Shown piece after piece: positions 28,612 through 38,114 of a DNA stretch of 64,000 nucleotides (position 1 is the first letter of the stretch; every line of letters begins with the position of its first letter). A program made the position numbers and the translations under genes. The DNA is taken from contig NZ_SIXI01000002.1 in NCBI RefSeq assembly GCF_004310865.1, forward strand, positions 310,001 through 374,000, written 5' to 3'. Origin of the DNA: Aquabacterium lacunae. GTDB lineage: Bacteria; Pseudomonadota; Gammaproteobacteria; Burkholderiales; Burkholderiaceae_C. The notes beneath the pieces are model-generated. The model saw nothing but the letters and a program-made list of their open reading frames with translations, was not told the DNA's origin and made no database searches.

Positions 28612-29457
28612 ATGTCTGTTTCGCCCGACACGCCCTTCCCTCGCCCGGGGTCTGCCCTGGACCTGGCCCTGAAGACCGCCGGCGCCCATCGGCCCCGGCT
28701 GACCGCCTGGGCCCAGTGGTGGCACGAAATCAGCCGCATTCCCTATGAAGTGAGCGACCCTGCCGTGGGCGAGAAAAAGCTGCTGTGGTGGCAGCATGCG
28801 GTGGCCGATGCGCAAGGCCAGCCGCCGCAGCACCCGCGGCTCAAGGCCCTGCTGGGCGAGAGCACGCCGCCCGACTGGGCACCGCTGCCCCCTGCAGCCT
28901 GCTGGTCGGGACAGCTTCAGGCCCTGCAAGACCTGCTACACCAGACGCGATGGCTGGACAGCGCAGGCCTGCAACGCCACATGCAGCACAGCACGGGCCT
29001 GGCAGTGGAAGGCGCCGCCTGGATCCTGGGCGTGCGTGAACCCGCCGCCCTGGCTGCCGCGCGCGACCTGGGCGTGGCCCTGCGCAAGGCCCATATCCTG
29101 ACGCGGGTGGGGCAGGACGCCCACGCCGGCTGGCTGCACCTGCCGGTCGACCTGCTGCAGCAACATGGCACCAAGGCCCACGAATGGACACGGCCTGCGG
29201 CCGACGCCCCCTCAGAGGCCATGAAGCAGTTGATGCGCCAATGGCAACAGCAGACCCTGGCCGACTTGCGCGACAGCCTGGCCCGGTTGAACCAGGCGGC
29301 AGGCGCCCAGCGCCCTGCCCTGCGACCGCTGCGCGTGCTGACGGCCCTGAACGTGAAACTGCTGGAGGACCTGGACGCACACGACTACCAGATCTTGCGG
29401 CAGCGGATTTCGGTGGGGCCCTGGCGCAAGTGGTTCACGGCGTGGCGGACTCGCTGA
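28612..29457 (+). CDS. Squalene/phytoene-synthase-like family protein
   Basis: A 281-residue all-helical protein of the squalene/phytoene synthase superfamily. Supporting stretches are HEISRIPYEVSDPAVGEKKLLWWQHA near the N-terminus and LRKAHILTRVGQDAHAGWLHLPVDLL, the position of the second motif. The two Asp-rich motifs that bind the prenyl diphosphates are missing or reduced: there is no DDxxD-type motif near the start, and the second keeps only scattered Asp. It therefore resembles the NDUFAF6-like, possibly non-catalytic, branch more than HpnC/HpnD. I chose the ATG at 28612; one at 28570 adds 14 residues with no better ribosome-binding site. It is divergent from the efflux operon and overlaps the convergent TIGR03790 gene by 23 bp. 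Confidence 0.7.
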   Translation: MSVSPDTPFPRPGSALDLALKTAGAHRPRLTAWAQWWHEISRIPYEVSDPAVGEKKLLWWQHAVADAQGQPPQHPRLKALLGESTPPDWAPLPPAACWSGQLQALQDLLHQTRWLDSAGLQRHMQHSTGLAVEGAAWILGVREPAALAAARDLGVALRKAHILTRVGQDAHAGWLHLPVDLLQQHGTKAHEWTRPAADAPSEAMKQLMRQWQQQTLADLRDSLARLNQAAGAQRPALRPLRVLTALNVKLLEDLDAHDYQILRQRISVGPWRKWFTAWRTR

Positions 29458-30640
29458 TGGCGTTGCGCGCGGCCACGCCCCGGTCGAAAGGTGCGGCCAG
29501 CGGCTCGCCCACGAACAGGCCTTGCTGAGGCCAGGCCACACTCTTCCAGTAAGCCTCCAGCGCAGTGGCGCCCTGGGCATAGAACAGCAGCAAGCCCTGG
29601 GGGTGTGGGAACTTCTGCAAGTGGGCGCAGGGTTCGCTGGCCGTGCCGTAGGTGGCGGTGGCGCCCGCTTCGATCCACGACAGGATGTTCATCTGGCCAT
29701 GGGGTTTGTCCAGCACCCCCCCGAAGGACGTGAGGTGATCGGCCAGTGCGCCAGGCAGGAACTGCACCGTGTCGAGGTACTGCACCTGGGTCGATCCGGT
29801 CAGGTAGATCAACACATTGCTGGCATTGCGCAAATGCTCGGCACGGTCGAGCGAAATGTTCAAGGCCATGGCCTTGATGGGCCCGGGCGGCGGAAACAGC
29901 ACGTTGCGCACGCTGCGCACGTTGTCGGCAGTGGTCAGAAAATGCACATTGGCCACCGGGCTGGTGGGCGACCCCAAAGTGCCATCCGACTTCACCCCCC
30001 GGTCGATCAGTGCCTTGGCGCTGTCGAACGACGGTGCAGCCAGCAACATGCTCAGCCGCATCTTGTGATCGGCATGCGGGCGGGTGGAGGCCGAACCGAA
30101 ATAAGGCGACGGCTTGGGCATGCCGCAGGTGTTGGCACACAGCGCCGGGTCAAAACCCATGGCCAATGCGCCCGTGATGGCGTTGCACTCGACCGCGTAA
30201 GGCAAGCGCCAGGCCAGGGCCAGAGCCTGCACGCGGCCGCCATAAAATCGGTCCACCCTGCGGTTGAACTCGGCAAATTCTTCCTTGGTGAGCGTGGCAC
30301 GCACGGGCAACGCCACTTTCAGGATCCGGGCATCCGGAATGCCTCGGGCCTTGGCGTAGTACTCGCCCACACGCACCGAGTAGGGGTCTTCGGTGTTGAT
30401 GACCAGGCCCAGGTCGGCGGCCGTCAGACGCCCCTGCACACGCGGCACATTGAACCAGCGACGCTGGATGACCGAAGGCACCGACCAACCACCTTCGGGG
30501 GCCGACGCCGACGATGCACCACTGCTTCCGCCCGGCGCCGCAGGATTTTCTGCGGCATATGCCACGCGAAACGCGATTGCACACCATGCAAGCAGAAAGG
30601 TCAGACACCAGAATCCGAAATGTGTGTGGCGAGGCTTCAT
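29435..30640 (-). CDS. TIGR03790-family protein, exported
   Basis: A 401-residue protein matching my recollection of the TIGR03790 family, whose function is unknown. A signal peptide is evident (hydrophobic WCLTFLLAWCAIAFRVAYA, cleavage about residue 30), followed by a Ser/Gly/Ala-rich spacer. The core starts LGLVINTEDPYSVRVGEYYAKARGIP, the conserved opening of the family, and ends with a region containing GALADHLTSFGG. It probably acts in the periplasm or outside. The ATG at 30640 is the first in a position to begin the signal peptide; an in-frame GTG lies two codons upstream. It is transcribed away from the IclR regulator gene, with 114 bp between the starts, so it may be a target of that regulator. 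Confidence 0.72.
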   Translation of the reverse strand: MKPRHTHFGFWCLTFLLAWCAIAFRVAYAAENPAAPGGSSGASSASAPEGGWSVPSVIQRRWFNVPRVQGRLTAADLGLVINTEDPYSVRVGEYYAKARGIPDARILKVALPVRATLTKEEFAEFNRRVDRFYGGRVQALALAWRLPYAVECNAITGALAMGFDPALCANTCGMPKPSPYFGSASTRPHADHKMRLSMLLAAPSFDSAKALIDRGVKSDGTLGSPTSPVANVHFLTTADNVRSVRNVLFPPPGPIKAMALNISLDRAEHLRNASNVLIYLTGSTQVQYLDTVQFLPGALADHLTSFGGVLDKPHGQMNILSWIEAGATATYGTASEPCAHLQKFPHPQGLLLFYAQGATALEAYWKSVAWPQQGLFVGEPLAAPFDRGVAARNAISESATP

Positions 30641-30754
30641 GGACACAGTCTAGGGGGTCTGACCGCGGGACAAATCACGGGCAGTGCCCGGATTATTCCG
30701 CTGATTGAAGTTGATTCCCACCTCACAGAATGGGATGTCACGGAGGAATACCCG

Positions 30755-31495
30755 ATGAGTCAATCCGCCAATCAACAGACATCGATCCAGGTGATGAGCC
30801 GCATGTTCTCGCTGCTCGACACCCTGGCACAGGGCCAGGAAGCGGTGTCCCTCAAGCACATCAGCGCTCAGACCGGACTGCACCCGTCAACCGCGCACCG
30901 CATCCTGAACGACCTGGCTGCCGGCCAGTTCGTGGAGCGCTCGGGCCCTGGCAGTTACCGCCTGGGTTTGCGGCTGCTGGAGCTGGGCAACCTCGTGCGC
31001 GCCCGACTGGACCTGCGCGACGAAGCCGGGCCGGTGATGGCCGAACTGCACCGGCTGCTGGGCCAGACCGTGTGGCTGTACGCCCGCCAGGACCAGGACG
31101 CGGTCGCTCAGATGCGAACGGCCCAGGAACGGCACGGGGTGAGCGCACAGCGAATCACCCACCAGCGCACCCCCCTGACCGACACCGTGCCTGGCCGTGC
31201 CATGCTGGTGAAGGACTCCCCCGCGCAACTGACCCACTTGTGCAACCAGGGCGCCAGCCGCCCTGAAGCGGTGCAGCTGGATGTTCAGCAAGCGCGGCTG
31301 CAAGGTGCCCTGAGCGGGCCTGACGCCCTGACGCCCGGCCAGCAGGTGACTGCCGCACCGATCTTCAATGATGAGGGCGTGGTGATCGGCGCCCTGGCGG
31401 CCGTGGGTGCCCCAGGCCAGGAACAGGCCGACGCCGTGCGCCAGGCCGCACTGCAGGTGTCTGCCCAGATGGGCCACGTGAGCGAAACACGCTGA
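30755..31495 (+). CDS. IclR-family transcriptional regulator
   Basis: A 246-residue DNA-binding regulator. The N-terminal winged helix-turn-helix covers about 10-70 (SLKHISAQTGLHPSTAHRILNDL is the recognition region), with the wing SGPGSYRLG. The IclR effector-binding domain follows to about residue 240. The start ATG at 30755 has GGAGG eight bases upstream. A strong terminator follows at 31516, so it is a single-gene transcript. The ligand cannot be inferred. The divergent neighbour is the TIGR03790 gene. Confidence 0.9.
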   Translation: MSQSANQQTSIQVMSRMFSLLDTLAQGQEAVSLKHISAQTGLHPSTAHRILNDLAAGQFVERSGPGSYRLGLRLLELGNLVRARLDLRDEAGPVMAELHRLLGQTVWLYARQDQDAVAQMRTAQERHGVSAQRITHQRTPLTDTVPGRAMLVKDSPAQLTHLCNQGASRPEAVQLDVQQARLQGALSGPDALTPGQQVTAAPIFNDEGVVIGALAAVGAPGQEQADAVRQAALQVSAQMGHVSETR

Positions 31496-31515
31496 CCTCC
31501 GCCCTGCACCCCGAC

Positions 31516-31539
31516 AGGCACCCCACGGGGTGCCTTTTT
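31516..31539 (+). terminator. Intrinsic terminator of the iclR-family gene
   Basis: Stem GGCACCCC/GGGGTGCC (31517-31524 and 31527-31534), with flanking A-T pair and five T. Confidence 0.9.
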
Positions 31540-31709
31540 CATGGCCTGCCATGGCCTGAGGTGTGCACAGGCGGCAGAACCGAATGCAATGCAATCTGTG
31601 GCGCTGAATGGGCTCGCACGGGCTGCAGCACAGGCCCATGACAAAGGCCGCTCACGGCGACCTGGGGTCTGTGGGAATGACAGCGTGGGCCAGCCCACGC
31701 TCGGCGGTC

Positions 31710-33041
31710 TCAGGAGCGCGGCGCGTCGAGGTGCCAGGCCGCCGAAGGCGAATGGCGCGGTGCTGCGGTTTCGATCCAGCGACGCACGCGCTCGGCATCG
31801 GCCTGGCGTGAATACTTGCCGCTGGAATCCAGGAACACCATGATCAGCTTGCGGCCCGCCATGCGGGCCTGCATGACCAGGCAACGCCCAGCCTCGACGA
31901 TGTAGCCGGTCTTTTGCAGGCCGATGTCCCACACCGGGTTCTTGACCAGGCTGTTGGTGTTGCCGAAACGCACCTGACGGCGTCCCACCTGCACCGAGTA
32001 TTCCGGCGAGGTCGACAGCTCACGGATCAAGGGCTGCTGGTATGCCGCCTTGACCAGGGTGGCCAGGTCACGGGCACTGGCCTGGTTGCGACTGCTCAGG
32101 CCGGTGGGCTCGACATAGTGCGAATCGACCATGCCCAGCTGGCGTGCCTTTTGGTTCATCAGGTTGACAAAGGCGCCCAGACCCGTCGGGAAGGTGCGGC
32201 CCAGCGCATGGGCAGCACGGTTCTCTGAGGCCATCAAGGCCAGGTGCAGGGCCTCGCCTCGGGTGAGGGTGGCGCCCACCGACAAGCGCGAGCTGCTGTT
32301 TTTCTCGGTGTCGACGTCATCTTGCGTGATGGTGATGAGCTCGTCCAGGTTCAGGCGGGCTTCAACCACCACCATGGCGGTCATGAGCTTGGTGAGCGAG
32401 GCGATGGGCAGCACCGCCTCGGAATTCTTGGCCAGCAGCACTTCGTTGGTGTCCTGGTCCACCACCAGGGCCACGCTGGAGCGCAGCTCGAGCGGGTCGG
32501 GCGTGTGGTGCAGCCCGTAGATCTGACCGAACGAAGCACCCGTGGCGGCCGACGCTGCGGGCGAGGCAATCTGGGCACGGGTGGCGGCCACGGCGGGCGA
32601 TTCGATGCGAACGGGGTGCATCGGCACGCGCACATCAGAAGCCACGGCACTGACCATGCCCTGGCGGGCGCGGGGTGCATCGGCCATGGCCCGACCGCTG
32701 TTGGCGGGCAAGGCGGTTTTGGCCTGGCGAGCCGAGCGTGCGGCTTTGGCCGACAACCGGCCGGCAGCGCGGGCGCTGGCCTTGGCCTTGCTGCCCGCAC
32801 GGGCCGCGGCCTTGGCAGAAGCCTTGCCCGACGCCTTGCTGGACACCTTGGTCGACGATTTGGCCGCCTTGGGGGCTCGGGCGGAGCGGGCAGCAGCTTT
32901 GGACTTGCCAGCCTTGGCGCTGGTGCGGGTGTCGTCAGAGGACTTGCGGGTGGTGGCCTCGGCACTGACCGCAGTCGCTGCCAAGAAGGCCGACACCATG
33001 ACGCTGATCAGCCAGCGCAGCTTGTACTTCGTAGGCACCAC
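31710..33041 (-). CDS. pbpG: D-alanyl-D-alanine endopeptidase (PBP7/PbpG type) with Lys/Ala-rich insert
   Basis: A periplasmic serine peptidase of family S11 that cuts peptidoglycan cross-links. The three active-site motifs are present: SLTK (SxxK), SEN in MASENRAAH, and KTG in LQKTGYIVEAG. Between the signal peptide (hydrophobic WLISVMVSAFLAATAVSAEA) and the catalytic domain lie about 110 residues very rich in Lys, Ala, Arg and Ser, resembling histone H1 tails. This is not part of the usual enzyme. I place the start at the GTG at 33041 because AAAGGA lies six bases upstream; a GTG at 33062 is also in frame. It faces the iclR terminator downstream, and 31540-31709 shows no gene. Confidence 0.85.
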   Translation of the reverse strand: MVPTKYKLRWLISVMVSAFLAATAVSAEATTRKSSDDTRTSAKAGKSKAAARSARAPKAAKSSTKVSSKASGKASAKAAARAGSKAKASARAAGRLSAKAARSARQAKTALPANSGRAMADAPRARQGMVSAVASDVRVPMHPVRIESPAVAATRAQIASPAASAATGASFGQIYGLHHTPDPLELRSSVALVVDQDTNEVLLAKNSEAVLPIASLTKLMTAMVVVEARLNLDELITITQDDVDTEKNSSSRLSVGATLTRGEALHLALMASENRAAHALGRTFPTGLGAFVNLMNQKARQLGMVDSHYVEPTGLSSRNQASARDLATLVKAAYQQPLIRELSTSPEYSVQVGRRQVRFGNTNSLVKNPVWDIGLQKTGYIVEAGRCLVMQARMAGRKLIMVFLDSSGKYSRQADAERVRRWIETAAPRHSPSAAWHLDAPRS

Positions 33042-33149
33042 AACCCATCCTTTCCCGTTCACCCGAGTGTAAAGAGAAACCCGCGCAACATCAACAACTT
33101 ACGAGGGTTTCATCAAGCGGCACCTGCCCAAATGCCGCCAGCTTCAGGG

Positions 33150-34691
33150 TCAACCCTGGGCCGCGACCTTCTCTGCCTTGCTCTGCAGCTTGTTCAGCGC
33201 CGACAGATAAGCCTTGGCGGATGCCACCACGATGTCCGGATCGGAGCCGACACCGTTGACGACGCGGCCGCCGTGTTGCAGACGAACGGTCACCTCGCCC
33301 TGCGATTCTGTGCTGCCCGAGGTGATGGCATTGACCGAGTAAAGCAGCAATTCGGCGCCACTTTGCACCACGGACTCGATGGCCTTGAGCGAGGCGTCGA
33401 CCGGGCCATTGCCGTCGCTGCTGGCGCGGTGCTCGGCGCCACCGGCCGAGAACACCACCTCGGCCTGTGGGCGCTCACCGGTTTCGGAGCGCTGCGACAG
33501 CGACTGCAGGCGGAAATGCTCCTGCTCGCTGGTCACGCTGTCATCGCCCACCAGGGCAATGATGTCTTCGTCGAAGATCTCGCTCTTGCGGTCGGCCAGC
33601 TCCTTGAACTTGGCGAAAGCGGCGTTGATTTCGGCCTCGGAATCCAGGTCGATGCCCAGCTCCTGGAGGCGCTGCTTGAAGGCGTTGCGACCCGACAGCT
33701 TGCCCAGCACGATCTTGTTGGCCGACAGGCCCACGTCTTCGGCGCGCATGATCTCGTAGGTGTCGCGGGCCTTGAGCACGCCGTCCTGGTGGATGCCCGA
33801 GGCGTGCGCGAAGGCGTTGGCGCCCACCACGGCCTTGTTGGGCTGCACCACGAAGCCGGTGGTCTGCGACACCAGGCGCGAGCCCGACATGATCTGCTGC
33901 GTGTCGATGCCCACGTCCAGGCCGAAGTAGTCGCGGCGGGTCTTGACGGCCATGACCACCTCTTCCATGGCGCAGTTGCCGGCGCGCTCGCCCAGGCCGT
34001 TGATGGTGCATTCGATCTGGCGGGCGCCGCCGATCTTCACGCCGGCCAGCGAATTGGCCACGGCCATGCCCAGGTCGTTGTGGCAGTGCACCGACCAGAT
34101 GGCCTTGTCCGAGTTGGGCACCTTCTCGCGCAGGGTGCGGATGAAGTTGCCGTACAGCTCGGGGATGGCATAGCCCACGGTGTCGGGGATGTTGATGGTG
34201 GTGGCGCCTTCGTTGATCACGGCCTCGCACACGCGGGCCAGGAAGTCGATCTCGGAGCGGTAGCCGTCTTCGGCCGAGAACTCGACGTCGGCCGTGAGGT
34301 TGCGTGCAAAGCGCACCGACGCCTTGGCCTGCTCCAGCACCTGCTCGGGCGACATGCGCAGCTTCTTTTCCATGTGCAGCGCACTGGTGGCGATGAAGGT
34401 GTGGATGCGCCAGGCGTTGGCACCCCGCAGCGCATCGGCCGCACGCGAGATGTCGCGGTCGTTGGCTCGGGCCAGCGAGCACACGGTCGAATCCTTGATG
34501 ATGTCGGCGATCGCCTTGATGGCCTCGAAGTCACCATTGGACGAGGCGGCAAAACCGGCTTCGATCACGTCGACCTTCAGGCGCTCGAGCTGACGGGCGA
34601 TGCGCAGCTTTTCTTCGCGGGTCATGGAGGCACCGGGCGACTGCTCGCCGTCGCGCAAGGTGGTGTCGAAAATGATCAGCTTGTCGGTCAT
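33150..34691 (-). CDS. leuA: 2-isopropylmalate synthase
   Basis: A 513-residue enzyme that condenses acetyl-CoA with 2-oxoisovalerate, the first committed step of leucine synthesis. The catalytic TIM barrel starts with [17 protein letters not shown], and the metal-binding HxH is in [16 protein letters not shown]. The C-terminal regulatory domain that binds leucine is complete (about 390-505). Length is that of the bacterial type I enzyme. It lies downstream of pssA, as in many Burkholderiales, where ilvC often precedes both; ilvC is not in this position here. The hairpin at 34753-34782 may control read-through from pssA or attenuate leuA. Confidence 0.97.
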   Translation of the reverse strand: MTDKLIIFDTTLRDGEQSPGASMTREEKLRIARQLERLKVDVIEAGFAASSNGDFEAIKAIADIIKDSTVCSLARANDRDISRAADALRGANAWRIHTFIATSALHMEKKLRMSPEQVLEQAKASVRFARNLTADVEFSAEDGYRSEIDFLARVCEAVINEGATTINIPDTVGYAIPELYGNFIRTLREKVPNSDKAIWSVHCHNDLGMAVANSLAGVKIGGARQIECTINGLGERAGNCAMEEVVMAVKTRRDYFGLDVGIDTQQIMSGSRLVSQTTGFVVQPNKAVVGANAFAHASGIHQDGVLKARDTYEIMRAEDVGLSANKIVLGKLSGRNAFKQRLQELGIDLDSEAEINAAFAKFKELADRKSEIFDEDIIALVGDDSVTSEQEHFRLQSLSQRSETGERPQAEVVFSAGGAEHRASSDGNGPVDASLKAIESVVQSGAELLLYSVNAITSGSTESQGEVTVRLQHGGRVVNGVGSDPDIVVASAKAYLSALNKLQSKAEKVAAQG

Positions 34692-34752
34692 GGAAGTCTC
34701 CGCTGGGCCGAGGCACGGGCCGGATGGAACGGCCGAGGCGAGGCCAAATGAA

Positions 34753-34782
34753 ACGGCCCGCTCGGGATGGCGGGCGGGCCGT
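34753..34782 (-). terminator. Hairpin in the pssA-leuA gap, terminator or attenuator candidate
   Basis: ACGGCCCGC/GCGGGCCGT arms (34753-34761 and 34774-34782) with a 12-base loop, followed on the minus strand by TTTCATTTGG. The T-tract is imperfect, so partial termination is more likely than a full stop. No leucine-rich leader peptide was seen. Confidence 0.5.
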
Positions 34783-34830
34783 GATGTCTTGCGCGCGATG
34801 ATAACACGGGGGCCTGCCCCGCACCCCGGC

Positions 34831-35664
34831 TCAGCGGTGCAGACCGGCCTCGTCGGGCTCGTCGGTCGAGGTGGAAATCACGCTCACGGGCTTGCCCTTG
34901 AGCTTTTTCCAGACGAACACGGCATAGCCCGAAAAACCGTACACCACGAACACGCCGAACAGCACGATGGGCGGGTGAATGGTGATCACGGCAAAGCCCA
35001 GGGCGATGGCCACGATCACGATGAAGGGCACGGTCTTGCGGAAATTCACGTCCTTGAAGCTGTAGAACGGCACATTGGTGACCATGGTCAGGCCGGCGTA
35101 CAGCGTGAAGGCAAAGGCCAGCCAGGGCATCCAGGGCAGTGAGCGCCCCTCGGGTGAGCCATCGGTGACCACCCAGATCAGGCCCACGACCAGGGCCGCC
35201 GCCGCCGGGCTGGGCAGGCCCTGGAAGAAGCGTTTGTCGACCACACCGATGTTGGTGTTGAAGCGCGCCAGTCGCAAAGCAGCGCCCGAGCAATACACAA
35301 AGGCAGCGATCCAGCCCAGCTTGCCCATGCCCTTGAGCGCCCATTCGTACACGATCAGGGCCGGGGCAGCACCGAACGACACCATGTCGGACAGGCTGTC
35401 CATCTGCTCGCCAAAGGCACTCTGGGTGTTGGTCATGCGGGCCACACGGCCATCCAGGCTGTCGAGCACCATGGCGCAGAAAATGCCGATGGCCGATTGC
35501 TCGAACTGGCCGTTCATGGCCATCACGATGGCGTAAAACCCCCCGAACAGGGCCGCCAGGGTGAACAGATTGGGCAGGATGTAAATGCCCTTGCGGCGCG
35601 GACGCTGCGCGTCGTCGGAGTCCGTGTCGGCAACAGGGGCAGGGTTCGGTGCAGGTGCGGTCAT
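34831..35664 (-). CDS. pssA: CDP-diacylglycerol-serine O-phosphatidyltransferase (phosphatidylserine synthase)
   Basis: A 277-residue integral inner-membrane enzyme that makes phosphatidylserine, precursor of phosphatidylethanolamine. The CDP-alcohol phosphatidyltransferase motif is complete (DGx2ARx8Gx3Dx3D), in [25 protein letters not shown]. The N-terminus has a short polar tail, then [20 protein letters not shown] and about seven further hydrophobic segments. The gene lies upstream of leuA and 57 bp downstream of the mechanosensitive channel gene on the same strand. Confidence 0.94.
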   Translation of the reverse strand: MTAPAPNPAPVADTDSDDAQRPRRKGIYILPNLFTLAALFGGFYAIVMAMNGQFEQSAIGIFCAMVLDSLDGRVARMTNTQSAFGEQMDSLSDMVSFGAAPALIVYEWALKGMGKLGWIAAFVYCSGAALRLARFNTNIGVVDKRFFQGLPSPAAAALVVGLIWVVTDGSPEGRSLPWMPWLAFAFTLYAGLTMVTNVPFYSFKDVNFRKTVPFIVIVAIALGFAVITIHPPIVLFGVFVVYGFSGYAVFVWKKLKGKPVSVISTSTDEPDEAGLHR

Positions 35665-35721
35665 TCAGCAGGCGGCGCCGACCTTGGGCCTGCGCTCGAA
35701 AAGACTGACGCGGAGGATACC

Positions 35722-37032
35722 TCAGGACTTGATCTGCACCACCCGCTGGGCGAATGGAATGTCGATGCCCGAGTCGTTTAGCAGCTTGAGGATGGCCAGG
35801 TTGACCGCGGACCTGACGTTCTGCTGCCCGTTTTCAGGGTCAGCCACCCAGAAGTTGACGGTCAGCTCCAGCCCGTCGGCCGCAAACGCCGTGAGGTGCA
35901 CCGCGGGTGACTGGCGCTGATCGACTCGTGGCACCTCCGACACCAGCCCCACCATCTTCGGAATCAGGCTGTGGAGGTCGGTGCCGTAGGCCACCTGCAC
36001 CACCGTGGTCAGCATCAGGCTGTTGTCGGCCAGCGAAGCGTTTTCAACCCTTTGCGTGATGAGCAGCTCGTTGGGCACGATGGCCTCTCGGCCATTGGCG
36101 GCACGCAGCACCGTGTAACGGGTGTTGATGTCGGTGATGCGTCCCTCGAAGTTGTCCACCTTGACCAGGTCACCGATGCGCAGGCTCCGCTCAGCCAGGA
36201 TCACGAAACCGCTGACATAGTTGGCCGCCAGCTTCTGAAGGCCAAAACCCAGGCCCACACCCACGGCGCCGCCCAGCACCGAGAGCGCCGTCAGGTCCAC
36301 CCCGGCCGCCGACAGCGCCAGCATCAGGCCCAGGCCCAGCAGCATGGCCCGGATGGCGTTGGCGGCGATCTTGCGCAGCGACAGGTTGTCGGTGGCGCCC
36401 TTGAGCAGCCGCGCCTCGATGGCCGACGACAGCGACAACGAGAGCATCAGCACCAGCACGGCCGAGACTGTGCCCTCCACCACATTGCGCAGGCTCAGGG
36501 TGGTGGCCCCGATCTTCCAGGTGATCTCGCTGAGCTCGTCGAGCAGCAGCGGCAGGATGCCCGTGACCCAGAGGATGGTGCCGATCCAGGCCAGCCACGA
36601 GACCGTGCGTTCGAAGGCCACCACTGTGCTGGAAGTCGGGAAGAAGACCTTGAGCGCCTTGACGCTCAGGCGGATGCCAGCCAGCGACACCAGCACCGGG
36701 ATGGCCACCCGGAACACCGCCATGGGCAAATGATCGATCAGCAAGCGCCTGGCCAGCAGGGCCAAGGCCAGCGACAGCACCGGGAACAGCACCCCATCCA
36801 CAATGTGATGCCCGAACCAGATGGAGCGCGGATCGGCTTGCTGCCCTCGCCACAGACGCACCAGCAGCCAGCTCAAGGCCAGGCAGCCCAGCACCACGGC
36901 CATCTCGAGCAAGGAGCTGGGCCGGATCAGCTGATCGAACAGCCGGGTGAGTTCGTCGGCGGATACAGGGCGCGCCACCTGCACGGTGGAAGATGCGGCC
37001 AATGCCGCCGGAAGGGTCGCTGTGGTCACCAT
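35722..37032 (-). CDS. MscS-family mechanosensitive ion channel
   Basis: A 436-residue inner-membrane channel that opens on membrane tension and releases solutes at osmotic downshock. About six hydrophobic helices precede the pore region, more than the three of E. coli MscS. The pore helix has the Gly/Ala pattern GAVGVGLGFGLQKLAANYVSGF. The beta domain follows with ILAERSLRIGDLVKVDNFEGRITDINTRYTVLR, the family signature. It is followed by pssA after 57 bp. No regulatory element was recognised. Confidence 0.93.
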   Translation of the reverse strand: MVTTATLPAALAASSTVQVARPVSADELTRLFDQLIRPSSLLEMAVVLGCLALSWLLVRLWRGQQADPRSIWFGHHIVDGVLFPVLSLALALLARRLLIDHLPMAVFRVAIPVLVSLAGIRLSVKALKVFFPTSSTVVAFERTVSWLAWIGTILWVTGILPLLLDELSEITWKIGATTLSLRNVVEGTVSAVLVLMLSLSLSSAIEARLLKGATDNLSLRKIAANAIRAMLLGLGLMLALSAAGVDLTALSVLGGAVGVGLGFGLQKLAANYVSGFVILAERSLRIGDLVKVDNFEGRITDINTRYTVLRAANGREAIVPNELLITQRVENASLADNSLMLTTVVQVAYGTDLHSLIPKMVGLVSEVPRVDQRQSPAVHLTAFAADGLELTVNFWVADPENGQQNVRSAVNLAILKLLNDSGIDIPFAQRVVQIKS

Positions 37033-37107
37033 GCCCCGATTATGTCGGGGCCCGCAAAGCCCTGTGACGGGCCATGACCAAACGCCGGGCCGACGGGCGC
37101 CGGATGG

Positions 37108-38046
37108 TCACATCTGTCCGGACAGCACGCGCAAGTGCGCGGCCACCGAACGCGACAGGGCCGACAGGTTGTAGCCCCCTTCCAGGCACGACACGATGCG
37201 GCCTTTGGACCAGCGCCGTGCCACGTGCATCAGCTGCTCGGTGACCCAGGCGTAGTCGGCTTCGACCAGGCCCAGCCCACCCATGTCGTCTTCACGGTGG
37301 GCGTCGAAGCCGGCCGAAATGAAGATCATCTCAGGGCGGAAATCTTCCAGCGCGGGCAACCAGCGGTCCTGAACGGCCTCCCGGAAGGCCCGACCGTCAG
37401 AGCGGGCCGGCAGTGGCACATTGACCGAGTTGGTGCCCAGCGGGTGATCACCTGTGTACGGGTAAAAGGGGTGCTGGAAGGTGCCCACCATCAGCACGCG
37501 CTCGTCACCATCCAGGATGTCTTCGGTGCCGTTGCCGTGATGCACGTCGAAATCGACCACGGCCACCCGCTTGAGGCGGTGCACGTCCAGCGCATGTCGC
37601 GCAGCCACAGCGACGTTGTTGAAAAAGCAGAATCCCATGGCCTCATGCCGGGTGGCATGGTGACCGGGCGGACGCACCGAACAGAATGCGTTGGCCAGCT
37701 TGCCTGTCAGCACGGCATCGGTGGCGGCCACGGCGGCCCCCGCGGCACGCAAGGCCGCCTCGCGGGTGGCCGACATGCCAATGGTGTCGGGGTCGTAACT
37801 GCGATGGTCCTGGGCGGCTTCAAGGCGCTGCAGCGAATCGAGCGTGCCGATCACGTAGTTGTGGTCGTGGGCACGGCCCAGCTGGTCGAGGGTGGCATGG
37901 GGCACATCACCGGGCAGCAGCACCGCGTCAAGGCCCTGGGCGCGCAGGTGGTCGTCAATGGCCGTCAGGCGCTGGGGGCATTCCGGGTGCCCAGGGCCCA
38001 TGTCGTGCTTCTGGCACGCCGAATGCGTGAAGTAGCCTGTGGCCAT
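37108..38046 (-). CDS. Histone-deacetylase-superfamily amidohydrolase
   Basis: A 312-residue zinc hydrolase of the arginase/deacetylase superfamily, related to acetoin utilisation protein AcuC, acetylpolyamine amidohydrolases and class II histone deacetylases. The motifs are HPECPQRL near the N-terminus, the active-site pair in RPPGHHA, and the zinc ligands in VDFDVHHGNGTED together with the Asp of SAGFDAHRED. The substrate is probably a small acetylated amine or acetyl-lysine and is not decided here. The ATG at 38046 is chosen for GGAGA upstream. It is divergent from the moxR-like gene with 68 bp between the starts. Confidence 0.9.
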   Translation of the reverse strand: MATGYFTHSACQKHDMGPGHPECPQRLTAIDDHLRAQGLDAVLLPGDVPHATLDQLGRAHDHNYVIGTLDSLQRLEAAQDHRSYDPDTIGMSATREAALRAAGAAVAATDAVLTGKLANAFCSVRPPGHHATRHEAMGFCFFNNVAVAARHALDVHRLKRVAVVDFDVHHGNGTEDILDGDERVLMVGTFQHPFYPYTGDHPLGTNSVNVPLPARSDGRAFREAVQDRWLPALEDFRPEMIFISAGFDAHREDDMGGLGLVEADYAWVTEQLMHVARRWSKGRIVSCLEGGYNLSALSRSVAAHLRVLSGQM

Positions 38047-38114
38047 GCGCTGTCTCCGCGCCACCTGGGGTGGCCTTTTCGGTTATGGTGCAACGCATGA
38101 TGCGCCACACTTCA

